The position numbers and the translations under genes are program-made. The notes below the pieces were generated by a model. The model saw only the letters and a list, made by a program, of their open reading frames with translations, had not been told where the DNA came from and searched no databases. DNA of 64,000 bases. It comes from Stomoxys calcitrans. Its lineage: Eukaryota > Arthropoda > Insecta > Diptera > Muscidae. The stretch covers positions 124,839,494-124,903,493 of the forward strand of contig NC_081552.1 in NCBI RefSeq assembly GCF_963082655.1. Reading direction: 5' to 3'. This document shows, one piece after another, positions 1 to 10,035 of the stretch (its first letter is position 1; each line of letters begins with the position of its first letter).

Positions 1-220
1 GTTTTGTTGTGTATATTGTTTCTTTATGCTTCTTAAATTAGAAAACAAAAATACTAGTTTGCTTTTGTTTTAACAGTTCTTTTGTCTCATAAGACGAATT
101 TATGACAACCAAAAAGTCTGCGTTCACTTTGTTTACTTCGAAAGTACCGTTACTTTTTATGATGCTTGTTCTTATTTTTGATCAGTTTCAGTTCATTATC
201 ATAACAAGTGATGGTTATAC

Positions 221-2549
221 GTGTTTTTTTTAAAAATTAATAAATTTGGAAACATGGAAATATGCATATCTGAAAGAAAAATAATTATGAAATTGTGGAA
301 AGAAGGACAAAGCTTTAGAAATATTGGTGGAACAGTTGGAAGAACGTATTCTTCTGTCCAGCGCGTAATTAATAATTACAAAGAAACCGGCATTATAACT
401 TCAAAGTCTCGGCCTGGGCGTCCAACAAAATTATCCGTTAGAGAAGAGCGCAAAGTGATTAATATGGCAAACAACAACCATCGTGTAACATCAACCAAAA
501 TTGTTGAAAATATTAAAACAATGTTTAACAAGTAAAAACGTGCTAAGTTCGGCCGGGCCGAATCTTATATACCCTCCACCATGGATCGCATTTGTCGAGT
601 TCTTTTCCCGGCATCTCTTCTTAGGCAAAAAAAGGATATAAGAAAAAATTTGCTCTGCGATTACAGCGATATTAAGATATTGTCCGGTTTGGACCACAAT
701 TAAATTATATTTATGTTGGAGACCTGTGTAAAATGTCAGCCAATTCAAATAAGAATTGCGCTCTTTGTGGGCTCAAGAAGTAAAATAGAGAGATCGATCG
801 AGATGGTCATGAGAGAATCCGTCGTACAAAATTTCAGGCAAATCGGTTAATAATTGCGACCTCTGGAGGCTCAAGAAGTCAAGATCCAAGATCGATTTAT
901 ATGGCAGGTATATCAGGTTATGGACCGATTTGAACCATACATGGCACAGTTGTTGGATATAATAACGAAACACGTCGTGCAAAATTTCATTCCAATCGGA
1001 TAAGAATTGCACACTCTAGAGGCTCAAGAAGTCAAGACCCAAGATCGGTTTATATGACAGCTATATCAGGTTATGAACCGATTTGAACCATATTTGGCAC
1101 AGTTGTTGGATATCATAACAAAATACTACGTGCCAAAATTCATTAAAATTGGATAAGAATTGCGCCCTCTAGAGGCTCAAGAAGTCAAGACCCAAGATCG
1201 GTTTATATGGCAGCTATATCAGGTGATGGACCGATTTGAACCATACTAGGCACAGTTGTTGAATATCATAACAAAACACGTCGTGCAAAATTTCATTCCA
1301 ATCGGATAAGAATTGCGCACGCTAGAGGCTCAAGAAGTCAAGACCCAAGATCGGTTTATATGGCAGCTATGTCAGGTTATGGACTGATTTGAACCATACT
1401 TGGCACAGTTGTTGGATATCATAACAAAACACGTCGTGCAAAATTTCATTCCAATCGGATAAGAATTGCGCACTCTAGAGGCTCAAGAAGTCAAGACCCA
1501 AGATCGGTTTATATGGCAGCTATATCAAAACATGGACCGATATGGCCCATTTACAATACCAACCGACCTACACTAATAAGAAGTATTTGTGCAAAATTTC
1601 AAGCGGCTAGCTTTACTCCTTCGGAAGTTAGCGTGCTTTCGACAGACAGACGGACGGACGGACGGACGGACGGACATGGCTAGATCGACATAAAATGTCA
1701 CGACGATCAAGAATATATATACTTTATGGGGTCTCACACGAATATTTCGAGTAGTTACAAACAGAATGACGAAATTAGTATACCCCCCATCTTATGGTGG
1801 AGGGTATAAAAAAAGCATCGAAACTGCCAGAAAAATATTAAATAGAGCTGGATTTCATGGAAGAGTTGCTCGAAGAAAGCCGTATATATCAGTCATAAAC
1901 AGACAAAAGCGGATTGCATTCGCTAATACTTTCATCAGTAAGCCTCCTGAATTCTGGAAACAAATTATTTTCTTCGACGAGAGCAAATTCTGTATTTTTG
2001 GCATTAAAGGACGGCAAATAGTGTGACACAAGTCCGGGACTGAGCTGGAAAAACAAAATTTAGTTGGAACGGTGAAGCACGGTGGTGGTAGAGTTGTGGT
2101 GTGGGGCTGAATGGCTGCTAGTGGAGTGGATCAATTAGAATTTATTGAGTCCAAAATGGATAAATGGGGTTATCTCAATATTTTGAAAAAAAAAAAAAAA
2201 ATTGAAACCAAGTGCTGCTAAACTAGGGTTAGCAACGACATTTTGGTTCCAACAAGATAACGATCCAAAGCATACATCGGAGGTTGTTAGGCTTTGGCTT
2301 CTATATAACACTCCAAAGCAGCTTAAAACACCACCCCAATCCCCAGATCTCAACGCCATTGAGCACCTTTGGGATCTATTGGAGAAAAAAATTCGTCAGC
2401 ACGTTATAACCAGCAAGGAGATGTTAAGAAGTGTCATGCAGGCAGAATGGGCGAAAATAACATCTGATGAAACAGAGAAGTTGGTAAACTCCATGCCAAA
2501 TAGATTAAGTGCAGTCTTAAAACAACGTGGCTATCCTACCATATATTAG
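221..2549 (+). pseudogene. Tc1/mariner DD34E transposase pseudogene, copy A
   Basis: The first 104-codon frame (221-535) is the N-terminal helix-turn-helix region with a GRPTKLS linker typical of Tc1 transposases. The frame is then broken by HINE-A. After the insertion it resumes with HGRVARRKPYIS and the first catalytic Asp in IIFFDESKF (codon about 1,976). Further damage: a TGA after GRQIV (about 2,024), another TGA at about 2,108, and a frameshift in a 15-A run near 2,190. The final frame (2,202-2,549) carries QQDNDPKHT (Asp codon 2,256) and the Glu of NAIEHLWD (codon 2,361), 34 residues apart as in DD34E enzymes. All three catalytic residues survive but the gene cannot make one protein. 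Confidence 0.9.
529..1807 (-). mobile_element. HINE-A (DINE-1/Helentron-like) inserted in the Tc1 transposase, copy A
   Basis: On the minus strand it runs from TATACCCTCCACC (about 1,807) through (CCGT)n near 1,650-1,675, five 153-bp repeats, the inverted ATGGTGGAGGGTAT, the hairpin TTCGGCCCGGCCGAA and the CTTG end at 529. The phase marker AAGATCGG recurs at 888, 1,041, 1,194, 1,347 and 1,500, exactly 153 bp each time. It encodes nothing recognisable. The architecture (5' subterminal repeat, GTCY microsatellite, central tandem repeats, 3' stem-loop, T-rich target) matches what is known of DINE-1-type non-autonomous Helentrons; assignment is by structure only. Confidence 0.8.
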
Positions 2550-2605
2550 GAATGTGTAAATATGTTTTTATTTTGTGTTTAGATAACTCTTTTGTTTATT
2601 TTTAG

Positions 2606-2794
2606 CTAGCTGACCCGGACCCTGCGCCTTCTTTTACTTTATATGGAACAACATTTTCCATGAAATATTTATTTTCTACAATTAAAGAGCTTTTAGTGAA
2701 ATACCATGCTACAAAGATAGTATATCGCTTGACTTAAACAATATAATTGCCTTTATCTGAATCCCATATGATCTTTATTGGTCTACGAATTTAA
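2606..2794 (-). mobile_element. Element C 3'-terminal fragment, copy A
   Basis: Begins with CTAGCTGACCCGG and a GCGCCTTCTTTTACTTT stretch, the signature of the CTAG end of element C in reverse orientation. It is cut at 2,794 by the tandem-duplication junction. Confidence 0.7.
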
Positions 2795-3333
2795 CATCTG
2801 GACATGTGTAGAAAAAACAATCTGGAGTAAATGTTGTTAAAACAAAATGTCGTTAAAATATTTAAGAAGAGACGGGAACCTGATACCAATATCAAGTACA
2901 AAGCAAGATTGGTGGCCAAGGGATTCACCCAAGTACAAGGGATCGACTACGAAGAATCGTATTCCCCGCTGGTTCGATATATTTTATATAATACAACGAT
3001 ATATAATACATCAGTTCGATTTTTAATAGCCATGGCAGTGAAATATGGTCTGGAAATTTATCAGATGGACGCAATAATAGCATTCTTGCAAGGTGAGTTA
3101 AAAGAAGATATATATATATGTATATCGAAAAGCCAGATGGAGTTTCTATTGGGGAACAGGGACAGTATTTGAAGCTCAACAAAGCTATATACGGACTAAA
3201 ACAATCATGTTTGGTTTGGAATAACAAACTGGTTGAAGCTTTAAAGAAATCGGGACTTATACGCTCAAAAGTGGATCCGTGTATTTATATATGTACATAG
3301 AAATGGAAAATCTATGATGTTTTTGGCTATATA
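2795..3333 (+). pseudogene. Ty1/copia reverse transcriptase fragment
   Basis: Reads YKARLVAKGFTQ..GIDYEESYSP, then QMDAIIAFLQGEL..DIY and AIYGLKQS..WN, the conserved start of copia-type RT (RVT_2). A stop follows DPCIYICT, and a shifted frame carries MMFLAIY, just before where the YVDD motif should come. There the Tc1 element begins (about 3,334), so the catalytic YVDD box is missing. This is the palindromic copy of 26,225-26,763; upstream copia sequence is absent here because of the tandem-duplication junction at 2,794/2,795. Confidence 0.88.
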
Positions 3334-3345
3334 CACATAGTCCAT

Positions 3346-3541
3346 AAAGTCTGCGTTCATGTGACAATTTCTTTTTTAATGATTAAAAAACAACATAAAA
3401 AATAAATAAAGTTAAGTTTTGTTGTGTATATTGTTTCTTTATGCTTCTTAAATTAGAAAACAAAAATACTAGTTTGCTTTTGTTTTAACAGTTCTTTTGT
3501 CTCATAAGACGAATTTATGACAACCAAAAAGTCTGCGTTCA
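3346..3541 (+). repeat. Pair of direct repeats at the Tc1 left end (3,346-3,359 and 3,528-3,541)
   Basis: The 14-mer AAAGTCTGCGTTCA occurs at both positions, 182 bp apart. Tc1-family elements of the IR/DR type carry two such transposase-binding sites in each terminal repeat; the sequence fits this, but binding is inferred. Confidence 0.6.
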
Positions 3542-3635
3542 CTTTGTTTACTTCGAAAGTACCGTTACTTTTTATGATGCTTGTTCTTATTTTTGATCAG
3601 TTTCAGTTCATTATCATAACAAGTGATGGTTATAC

Positions 3636-5964
3636 GTGTTTTTTTTAAAAATTAATAAATTTGGAAACATGGAAATATGCATATCTGAAAGAAAAATAAT
3701 TATGAAATTGTGGAAAGAAGGACAAAGCTTTAGAAATATTGGTGGAACAGTTGGAAGAACGTATTCTTCTGTCCAGCGCGTAATTAATAATTACAAAGAA
3801 ACCGGCATTATAACTTCAAAGTCTCGGCCTGGGCGTCCAACAAAATTATCCGTTAGAGAAGAGCGCAAAGTGATTAATATGGCAAACAACAACCATCGTG
3901 TAACATCAACCAAAATTGTTGAAAATATTAAAACAATGTTTAACAAGTAAAAACGTGCTAAGTTCGGCCGGGCCGAATCTTATATACCCTCCACCATGGA
4001 TCGCATTTGTCGAGTTCTTTTCCCGGCATCTCTTCTTAGGCAAAAAAAGGATATAAGAAAAAATTTGCTCTGCGATTACAGCGATATTAAGATATTGTCC
4101 GGTTTGGACCACAATTAAATTATATTTATGTTGGAGACCTGTGTAAAATGTCAGCCAATTCAAATAAGAATTGCGCTCTTTGTGGGCTCAAGAAGTAAAA
4201 TAGAGAGATCGATCGAGATGGTCATGAGAGAATCCGTCGTACAAAATTTCAGGCAAATCGGTTAATAATTGCGACCTCTGGAGGCTCAAGAAGTCAAGAT
4301 CCAAGATCGATTTATATGGCAGGTATATCAGGTTATGGACCGATTTGAACCATACATGGCACAGTTGTTGGATATAATAACGAAACACGTCGTGCAAAAT
4401 TTCATTCCAATCGGATAAGAATTGCACACTCTAGAGGCTCAAGAAGTCAAGACCCAAGATCGGTTTATATGACAGCTATATCAGGTTATGAACCGATTTG
4501 AACCATATTTGGCACAGTTGTTGGATATCATAACAAAATACTACGTGCCAAAATTCATTAAAATTGGATAAGAATTGCGCCCTCTAGAGGCTCAAGAAGT
4601 CAAGACCCAAGATCGGTTTATATGGCAGCTATATCAGGTGATGGACCGATTTGAACCATACTAGGCACAGTTGTTGAATATCATAACAAAACACGTCGTG
4701 CAAAATTTCATTCCAATCGGATAAGAATTGCGCACGCTAGAGGCTCAAGAAGTCAAGACCCAAGATCGGTTTATATGGCAGCTATGTCAGGTTATGGACT
4801 GATTTGAACCATACTTGGCACAGTTGTTGGATATCATAACAAAACACGTCGTGCAAAATTTCATTCCAATCGGATAAGAATTGCGCACTCTAGAGGCTCA
4901 AGAAGTCAAGACCCAAGATCGGTTTATATGGCAGCTATATCAAAACATGGACCGATATGGCCCATTTACAATACCAACCGACCTACACTAATAAGAAGTA
5001 TTTGTGCAAAATTTCAAGCGGCTAGCTTTACTCCTTCGGAAGTTAGCGTGCTTTCGACAGACAGACGGACGGACGGACGGACGGACGGACATGGCTAGAT
5101 CGACATAAAATGTCACGACGATCAAGAATATATATACTTTATGGGGTCTCACACGAATATTTCGAGTAGTTACAAACAGAATGACGAAATTAGTATACCC
5201 CCCATCTTATGGTGGAGGGTATAAAAAAAGCATCGAAACTGCCAGAAAAATATTAAATAGAGCTGGATTTCATGGAAGAGTTGCTCGAAGAAAGCCGTAT
5301 ATATCAGTCATAAACAGACAAAAGCGGATTGCATTCGCTAATACTTTCATCAGTAAGCCTCCTGAATTCTGGAAACAAATTATTTTCTTCGACGAGAGCA
5401 AATTCTGTATTTTTGGCATTAAAGGACGGCAAATAGTGTGACACAAGTCCGGGACTGAGCTGGAAAAACAAAATTTAGTTGGAACGGTGAAGCACGGTGG
5501 TGGTAGAGTTGTGGTGTGGGGCTGAATGGCTGCTAGTGGAGTGGATCAATTAGAATTTATTGAGTCCAAAATGGATAAATGGGGTTATCTCAATATTTTG
5601 AAAAAAAAAAAAAAAATTGAAACCAAGTGCTGCTAAACTAGGGTTAGCAACGACATTTTGGTTCCAACAAGATAACGATCCAAAGCATACATCGGAGGTT
5701 GTTAGGCTTTGGCTTCTATATAACACTCCAAAGCAGCTTAAAACACCACCCCAATCCCCAGATCTCAACGCCATTGAGCACCTTTGGGATCTATTGGAGA
5801 AAAAAATTCGTCAGCACGTTATAACCAGCAAGGAGATGTTAAGAAGTGTCATGCAGGCAGAATGGGCGAAAATAACATCTGATGAAACAGAGAAGTTGGT
5901 AAACTCCATGCCAAATAGATTAAGTGCAGTCTTAAAACAACGTGGCTATCCTACCATATATTAG
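3636..5964 (+). pseudogene. Tc1/mariner DD34E transposase pseudogene, copy B
   Basis: Base-for-base the same as the copy at 221-2,549: N-terminal helix-turn-helix frame 3,636-3,950, HINE-A interruption, middle frame ending at a TGA (about 5,439), a frameshift in an A-run near 5,600-5,615, and final frame 5,617-5,964 with the QQDNDPKHT and IEHLWD motifs. Its position inside the copia RT dates it after copia insertion; the HINE-A inside it is younger still. Confidence 0.9.
3944..5222 (-). mobile_element. HINE-A inserted in Tc1, copy B
   Basis: Same copy as 529-1,807, offset 3,415 bp, with the same number of GTCC units. The flanks are A-rich on this strand (T-rich on the element strand). Confidence 0.8.
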
Positions 5965-6020
5965 GAATGTGTAAATATGTTTTTATTTTGTGTTTAGATA
6001 ACTCTTTTGTTTATTTTTAG

Positions 6021-6815
6021 CTAGCTGACCCGGACCCTGCGCCTTCTTTTACTTTATATGGAACAACATTTTCCATGAAATATTTATTTTCTACAATTAA
6101 AGAGCTTTTAGTGAAATACCATGCTACAAAGATAGTATATCGCTTGACTTAAACAATATAATTGCCTTTATCTGAATCCCATATGATCTTTATTGGTCTA
6201 CGAATTTAAGTTTTTATGTAAGGTGTACTCCATTCTTAAAATACTTTATTTCAGCCCGATATTTTCATGATATCTGATTTAGGGGTGTTTTCAGGAGTGA
6301 GGTGGTACCCCAGACCCTTGGCACTGAAAAATATCAGCATCGTGCTCTTCTCTCAAATACCATTTATTAAAACTCATTTTGCAATTGGTTTTGAGGGGAG
6401 TTTACAGGATGTGGCGTCCACCAAACACATGGCCCCAAGATTGGTAATCAAATTCGTTTTCTAATCTCAAATACCTTTCATTTGAGGCACATATTGGAAT
6501 GGTCGAAAAAGGTTTGCCCTTTGGGAGTGTTTTGGGGAAGGGGTGATGCCTAAAATACATGGTCGTACATTTGGATATCAAATTCGTACTCTACTCTACT
6601 AAAAAATTGCTGTTTGTGGGGTATTTTGGGTATCAATTCTTGCGAAAATGGGTATCAATTCTTGCTCTATCTCCCAATACCTTTCATTTAAGCTCCACAT
6701 ACCCACATGGTGGGTAAATATGCCCGATTTGGGGGTGTTTTGGCGATTGGGGTGGTCACCCAAACACTAAGCCCGGAAAATATATCAGCAACGTACTCTA
6801 TTCTTATCTTATATA
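6021..6815 (-). mobile_element. Element C, reverse orientation, partial
   Basis: Starts with the CTAG/GCGCCTTCTTTTACTTT end and continues through degenerate ~130-bp units (phrases such as TTTCATTTGAG, GGTATCAA and CCCAAAACACTCCC recur). It meets a second element C head-to-head near 6,816-6,826. Short frames in it are not coding. Confidence 0.7.
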
Positions 6816-6826
6816 TATTGTAAAAA

Positions 6827-7086
6827 TCAATTTGTGTTTGTTTGTAGGTTTGTTTGTATGTTTGAGTGTTCCTTATAGACTCAGAAACGGCTGAACCGAT
6901 TTTCTTCAAATTTTCACAGATGGTGCATAATGGCCCCGTGGTGAAAATAGGGTACTACATTTTTTGATATCTGAAGGGGGGGCGGACCCTCCCCTTTACC
7001 CTAATCTTCAGAAACGCCAGAACTCGGAGATGGGTGGTGCGATTTAAGCGAAATTTTGTGTGCTCTCATATAGTACCCTAAAAATA
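6827..7086 (+). mobile_element. Element C 5' end, truncated by HINE-A
   Basis: Begins TCAATTTGTGTTTGTTTG and contains ACTCAGAAACGGCTGAACCG and the GATATCTGAAGGGGGG stretch found at the 5' end of other element C copies (31,147; 51,023 reversed). It is cut by the HINE-A starting at 7,088. The mirror copy in the right arm has lost 69 bp here. Confidence 0.7.
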
Positions 7087-7087
7087 A

Positions 7088-8511
7088 CAAGTAAAAGCGT
7101 GCTAAGTTCGGCCGGGCCGAATCTTATATATCCTCCACCATGTATGGCATTTGTCGAGTTCTTTTCCCTCCATCTCTTCTTAGGCAAAACAAGTAAAAGC
7201 GAGCTAAGTTCGGCCGGGCCGAATCTTATATACCCTCGACCATGGATCGCATTTGTCGAGTTCTTTTCCCGGCATCTCTTCTTAGGCAAAAAAAAAAGGA
7301 AATATGAAAAGATTTGCTCTGCTATTAGAGCGATATTAGGATATGGTCCGGTTTGAACCACAATTTAATTATATTTATGTTGGAGACCTGTATAAAATGT
7401 CAGCCAATTCGAATAATAATTGCGCTCTTTGTGGGCTCAAGAAGTAAAATAGAGGGATCGAATTATATGTGAGCTGTATCGGGCCGATAGACCGATTCAG
7501 ACCATAATAAACACATATGTTAATGGTCATGAGAGAATCTGTCGTACAAAATTTTAGGAAAATCGGATAATAATTGCGACCTCTAGAGGCCCAAGAAGTC
7601 AAGATCCCATATCGGTTTATATGGCAGCTAAATCAGGTTATGAACCGACTTGTACTTTATTTGACATAGTTGTTGATTGTAACAATAAAAAATGTCTTGC
7701 GAAAATTCAGCCAAATCGGATAGGAATTGCTCCCTTTAGAAGCTCAAGAAGTCAAGTCCCCAGATCTGTTTATATGACAGCTATGTCAGGTTATGGACCG
7801 ATTTGAACCATACTTGGCACAGTTGTTGGATATCATAACAAAATACTACGTGCCAAAATTCATTCAAATTGGATAAGAATTGCGCCCTCTAAAGGCTCAA
7901 GAAGTCAAGACCCAAGATCGGTTTATATGACAGCTATATAAGGTTATGGACCGATTTGAACCATACGTAGCACAGTTGTTGGATATCATAACAAAACACG
8001 TCGTGCAAAATTTCATTCCAATCGGATAAGAATTGCGCACTCTAGAGGCTCAAGAAGTCAAGACGCCAGATCGGTTTATATGGCAGCTATATCAGGTTAT
8101 GAACCGATTTCAACCATACTTGGCATAGTTGTTGGATATCATAACAAAACACGTCGTACAAAATTTCATTTAAATCGAATAAGAATTGCGCACTCTAGAG
8201 GATCAAGAAGTCAAGACCCAAGATCGGTTTATATGGCAGCTATATCAAAACATGGACTTTTATGGCCCATTTACGATACCAACCGACCTACACTAATAAG
8301 AAGTATTTGTGCAAAATTTCAAGCTGCTAGCTTTACTCCTTCGGAAGTTAGCGTGCTTTCGACAAACAGATAGACGGACATGGCTAGATCGACATAAAAT
8401 GTCGCGACGATCAAGAATATATATACTTTATGGGGTCTTAGACGAATATTTTGAGTAGTTACAAACAGAATGACGAAATTAGTATACCCCCATCCTTTGG
8501 TGGAGGGTATA
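7088..8511 (-). mobile_element. HINE-A with a duplicated 3' terminal segment
   Basis: Two 3' termini lie in tandem: AACAAGTAAAAGCG plus hairpin at 7,088-7,190 and again at 7,190-7,290. Then come the 153-bp repeats, a short GTCC tract (only a couple of units at about 8,363-8,380) and the TATACCCTCCACC end at 8,511. This suggests a second HINE-A inserted at or very near the end of an older one, or a terminal duplication. Confidence 0.78.
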
Positions 8512-8608
8512 AAAAACCCGATCTGAACCATATACGATGCAAATGTCGAAATGCCTTACATAAGTCACTGTATCAATTTCAGTGAAATCGGATTATAAAT
8601 CTTATATA
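8512..8608 (-). mobile_element. HINE-B fragment
   Basis: Contains GTCGAAATGCCTTACATAAG and TTTCAGTGAAATCGGATTAT, parts of the HINE-B repeat unit seen at 15,360-15,430 in the same orientation. It is interrupted by a mariner MITE at 8,609. Confidence 0.55.
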
Positions 8609-8844
8609 TGGTTGCCCAAAAAGTAATTGCAGATTTTTCATATAGTCGGCGTTGACAAATTTTTTCACAGCTTGTGACTCTGTAATTGCATTCTTTCTTC
8701 TGTCAGTTATCAGCTGTTACTTTTAGCTTGCTATAGAAAAAAAGTGTACAAAAAGTATATTTGATAAAAGTTCTTTCTAAGTTTTATTAAAAATGCATTT
8801 ACTTTCTTTTAAAAAAATCCGCAATTACTTTTTGGGCAACCCAA
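8609..8844. mobile_element. 236-bp mariner-type MITE with TA duplication
   Basis: Termini GGTTGCCCAAAAAGTAATTG and its inverse CAATTACTTTTTGGGCAACC are flanked by TA on both sides (8,607-8,608 and 8,845-8,846). There is no coding capacity. Further copies lie at 20,785-21,020 (palindromic partner) and 56,818-57,054. TA duplication and short terminal inverted repeats indicate mobilisation by a Tc1/mariner transposase supplied in trans. Confidence 0.88.
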
Positions 8845-8846
8845 TA

Positions 8847-9109
8847 TATAGATATATGAGAATAGAGCACGTTATTGATATATTTTCCGGACTTAGTGTT
8901 TGGGTGACCACCCCGATCCCCAAAACACCCCTAAATCGGGCATATTTACCGACCATGTCAATGTGGAGCTTAAATGAAAAGTATTGGGGGTAGAGCAACA
9001 ATTGATACCCACTTTCGGGACCAATTTTTTGGGGGTCTACCCCTTTCCCAAAATACCCCACAAACAACAATTTTTTACTGACCATCGCAATATGGGACTC
9101 AAATAAAGG
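8847..9109 (+). mobile_element. Element C internal fragment
   Basis: Matches the unit around 32,494-32,720 (GAGAATAGAGCACGTTATTG, then GGTCTACCCCTTTCCCAAAA). Neither end is present; it is bounded by the two MITEs. Confidence 0.6.
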
Positions 9110-9111
9110 TA

Positions 9112-9708
9112 AAGGGTGATTTTTTTGAGGTTAGGATTTTCATGCATTAGTATTGGACAGATCACGTGGGATTTCAGACATGGTGTCAAAGAGAAAGATG
9201 CTCAGTATGCTTTGACATTTCATCATGAATAGACTTACTAACGAGCAACGCTTGCAAATCATTGAATTTTATTACCAAAATCAGTGTTCGGTTCGAAATG
9301 TGTTCATTCACCGTAACGTTGCGTCCAACAGCATCTTTGAAAAAATACGGTCCAATGATTCCACCAGCGTACAAACCACACCAAACAGTGCATTTTTCGG
9401 GATGCATGGGCAGTTCTTGAACGGCTTCTGGTTGCTCTTCACTCCAAATGCGGCAATTTTGCTTATTTACGTAGCCATTCAACCAGAAATGAGCCTCATC
9501 GCTGAACGGTGAATGAACACATTTCGAACCGAACACTGATTTTGGTAATAAAATTCAATGATTTGCAAGCGTTGCTCGTTAGTAAGTCTATTCATGATGA
9601 AATGTCAAAGCATACTGAGCATCTTTCTCTTTGACACCATGTCTGAAATCCCACGTGATCTGTCAAATACTAATGCATGAAAATCCTAACCTCAAAAAAA
9701 TCACCCTT
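9112..9708. mobile_element. Fold-back mariner-superfamily MITE with captured transposase fragment
   Basis: Ends AAGGGTGATTTTTTTGAGG and CCTCAAAAAAATCACCCTT are flanked by TA (9,110-9,111; 9,709-9,710). The terminal inverted repeats are about 200 bp long (9,112-9,313 and 9,508-9,708). Both are copies of the transposon 5' end, including the first transposase codons MNRLTNEQRLQIIEFYYQNQ. The ~194-bp centre encodes, on the minus strand (frame 9,186-9,536), a fragment with FSDEAHFWLNG, the region of the first catalytic Asp, through GGIIGPYFFKDA. The element is non-autonomous. Confidence 0.85.
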
Positions 9709-9710
9709 TA

Positions 9711-10035
9711 TTATAATCCGATTTGGTTGAAATGTTAGATATAGTTCTTTGCTAAGACTTTCAATATCCAAGAACGGATATCCCATTTGACAAAGAAGTG
9801 AAAGTGCTAAATTTTTAGGCAATCAAACCACAAGCCACGGGAAATATGTCCTAAATCGATTTATAACAGGATATATAACCTCTATGTAATCTCCTGATTT
9901 GCCTACCACATTTTGTTCAAAGAACTTGAGAAATTTGATCCATGGAGGAAGGAATATAAGATTCGGCCGGACCGAACTTCAAACGCTCCTTCTTTATTCG
10001 TTAATAAAAACTTTTGACTTTGGTTTTGTTTTTTT
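9711..10035 (+). mobile_element. HINE 3' end, diverged copy, plus flank
   Basis: Ends with ATGGAGGAAGGAATATAAGA, a hairpin TTCGGCCGGACCGAA and CAAACGCTCCTTCTTTATTC, a variant of the HINE 3' terminus (about 9,940-9,995). It is followed by CTTTTGACTTTGG and a T-run that received the next HINE-A. No gene seen. Confidence 0.55.

Larger units (their letters stand above)
1..2605 (+). mobile_element. Tc1-like element, copy A, split by a HINE-A insertion
   Basis: Same element as 3,334-6,020; about 81 bp of its 5' end lies upstream of the window. It holds the inner direct repeat AAAGTCTGCGTTCA at 113-126, a degenerate transposase (221-2,549) and a HINE-A insertion (529-1,807). The 3' end stops at a CTAG where element C begins, and no 3' terminal inverted repeat is visible, so the right end appears lost. 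Confidence 0.85.
1..2794 (+). repeat. Tandem copy A of a 3,415-bp unit (left end outside window)
   Basis: Base 1 corresponds to base 3,416 and identity continues to 2,794, where copy A ends in CGAATTTAA and jumps to copia sequence. At the matching place in copy B (6,201-6,209) CGAATTTAA runs on into element C. Copies A and B share the same GTCC-repeat length and the same bases where both differ from the right arm (for example in the Tc1 3' region), so this duplication is younger than the split of the two palindrome arms, or is an assembly duplicate. Confidence 0.93.
3334..6020 (+). mobile_element. Tc1-like element, copy B, inserted in copia RT
   Basis: Starts after GCTATATAC of the copia RT with CATAGTCCATAAAGTCTGCG, and contains a second copy of the same core motif 182 bp further in. 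The transposase (3,636-5,964) is broken by HINE-A at 3,944-5,222. The 3' end meets element C at CTAG (6,021) and no matching right terminal repeat is seen. Confidence 0.87.

Noticed and set aside
773..1540. Regularly spaced repeats suggesting a CRISPR-like or satellite array
   Set aside because: Units are contiguous 153-bp monomers without spacers and lie inside HINE elements in a eukaryotic genome.
9225..9512. 95-codon frame starting with a transposase N-terminus
   Set aside because: The first ~30 codons are real transposase sequence, but the rest is the antisense of the captured core in the fold-back MITE, so no functional protein is implied.
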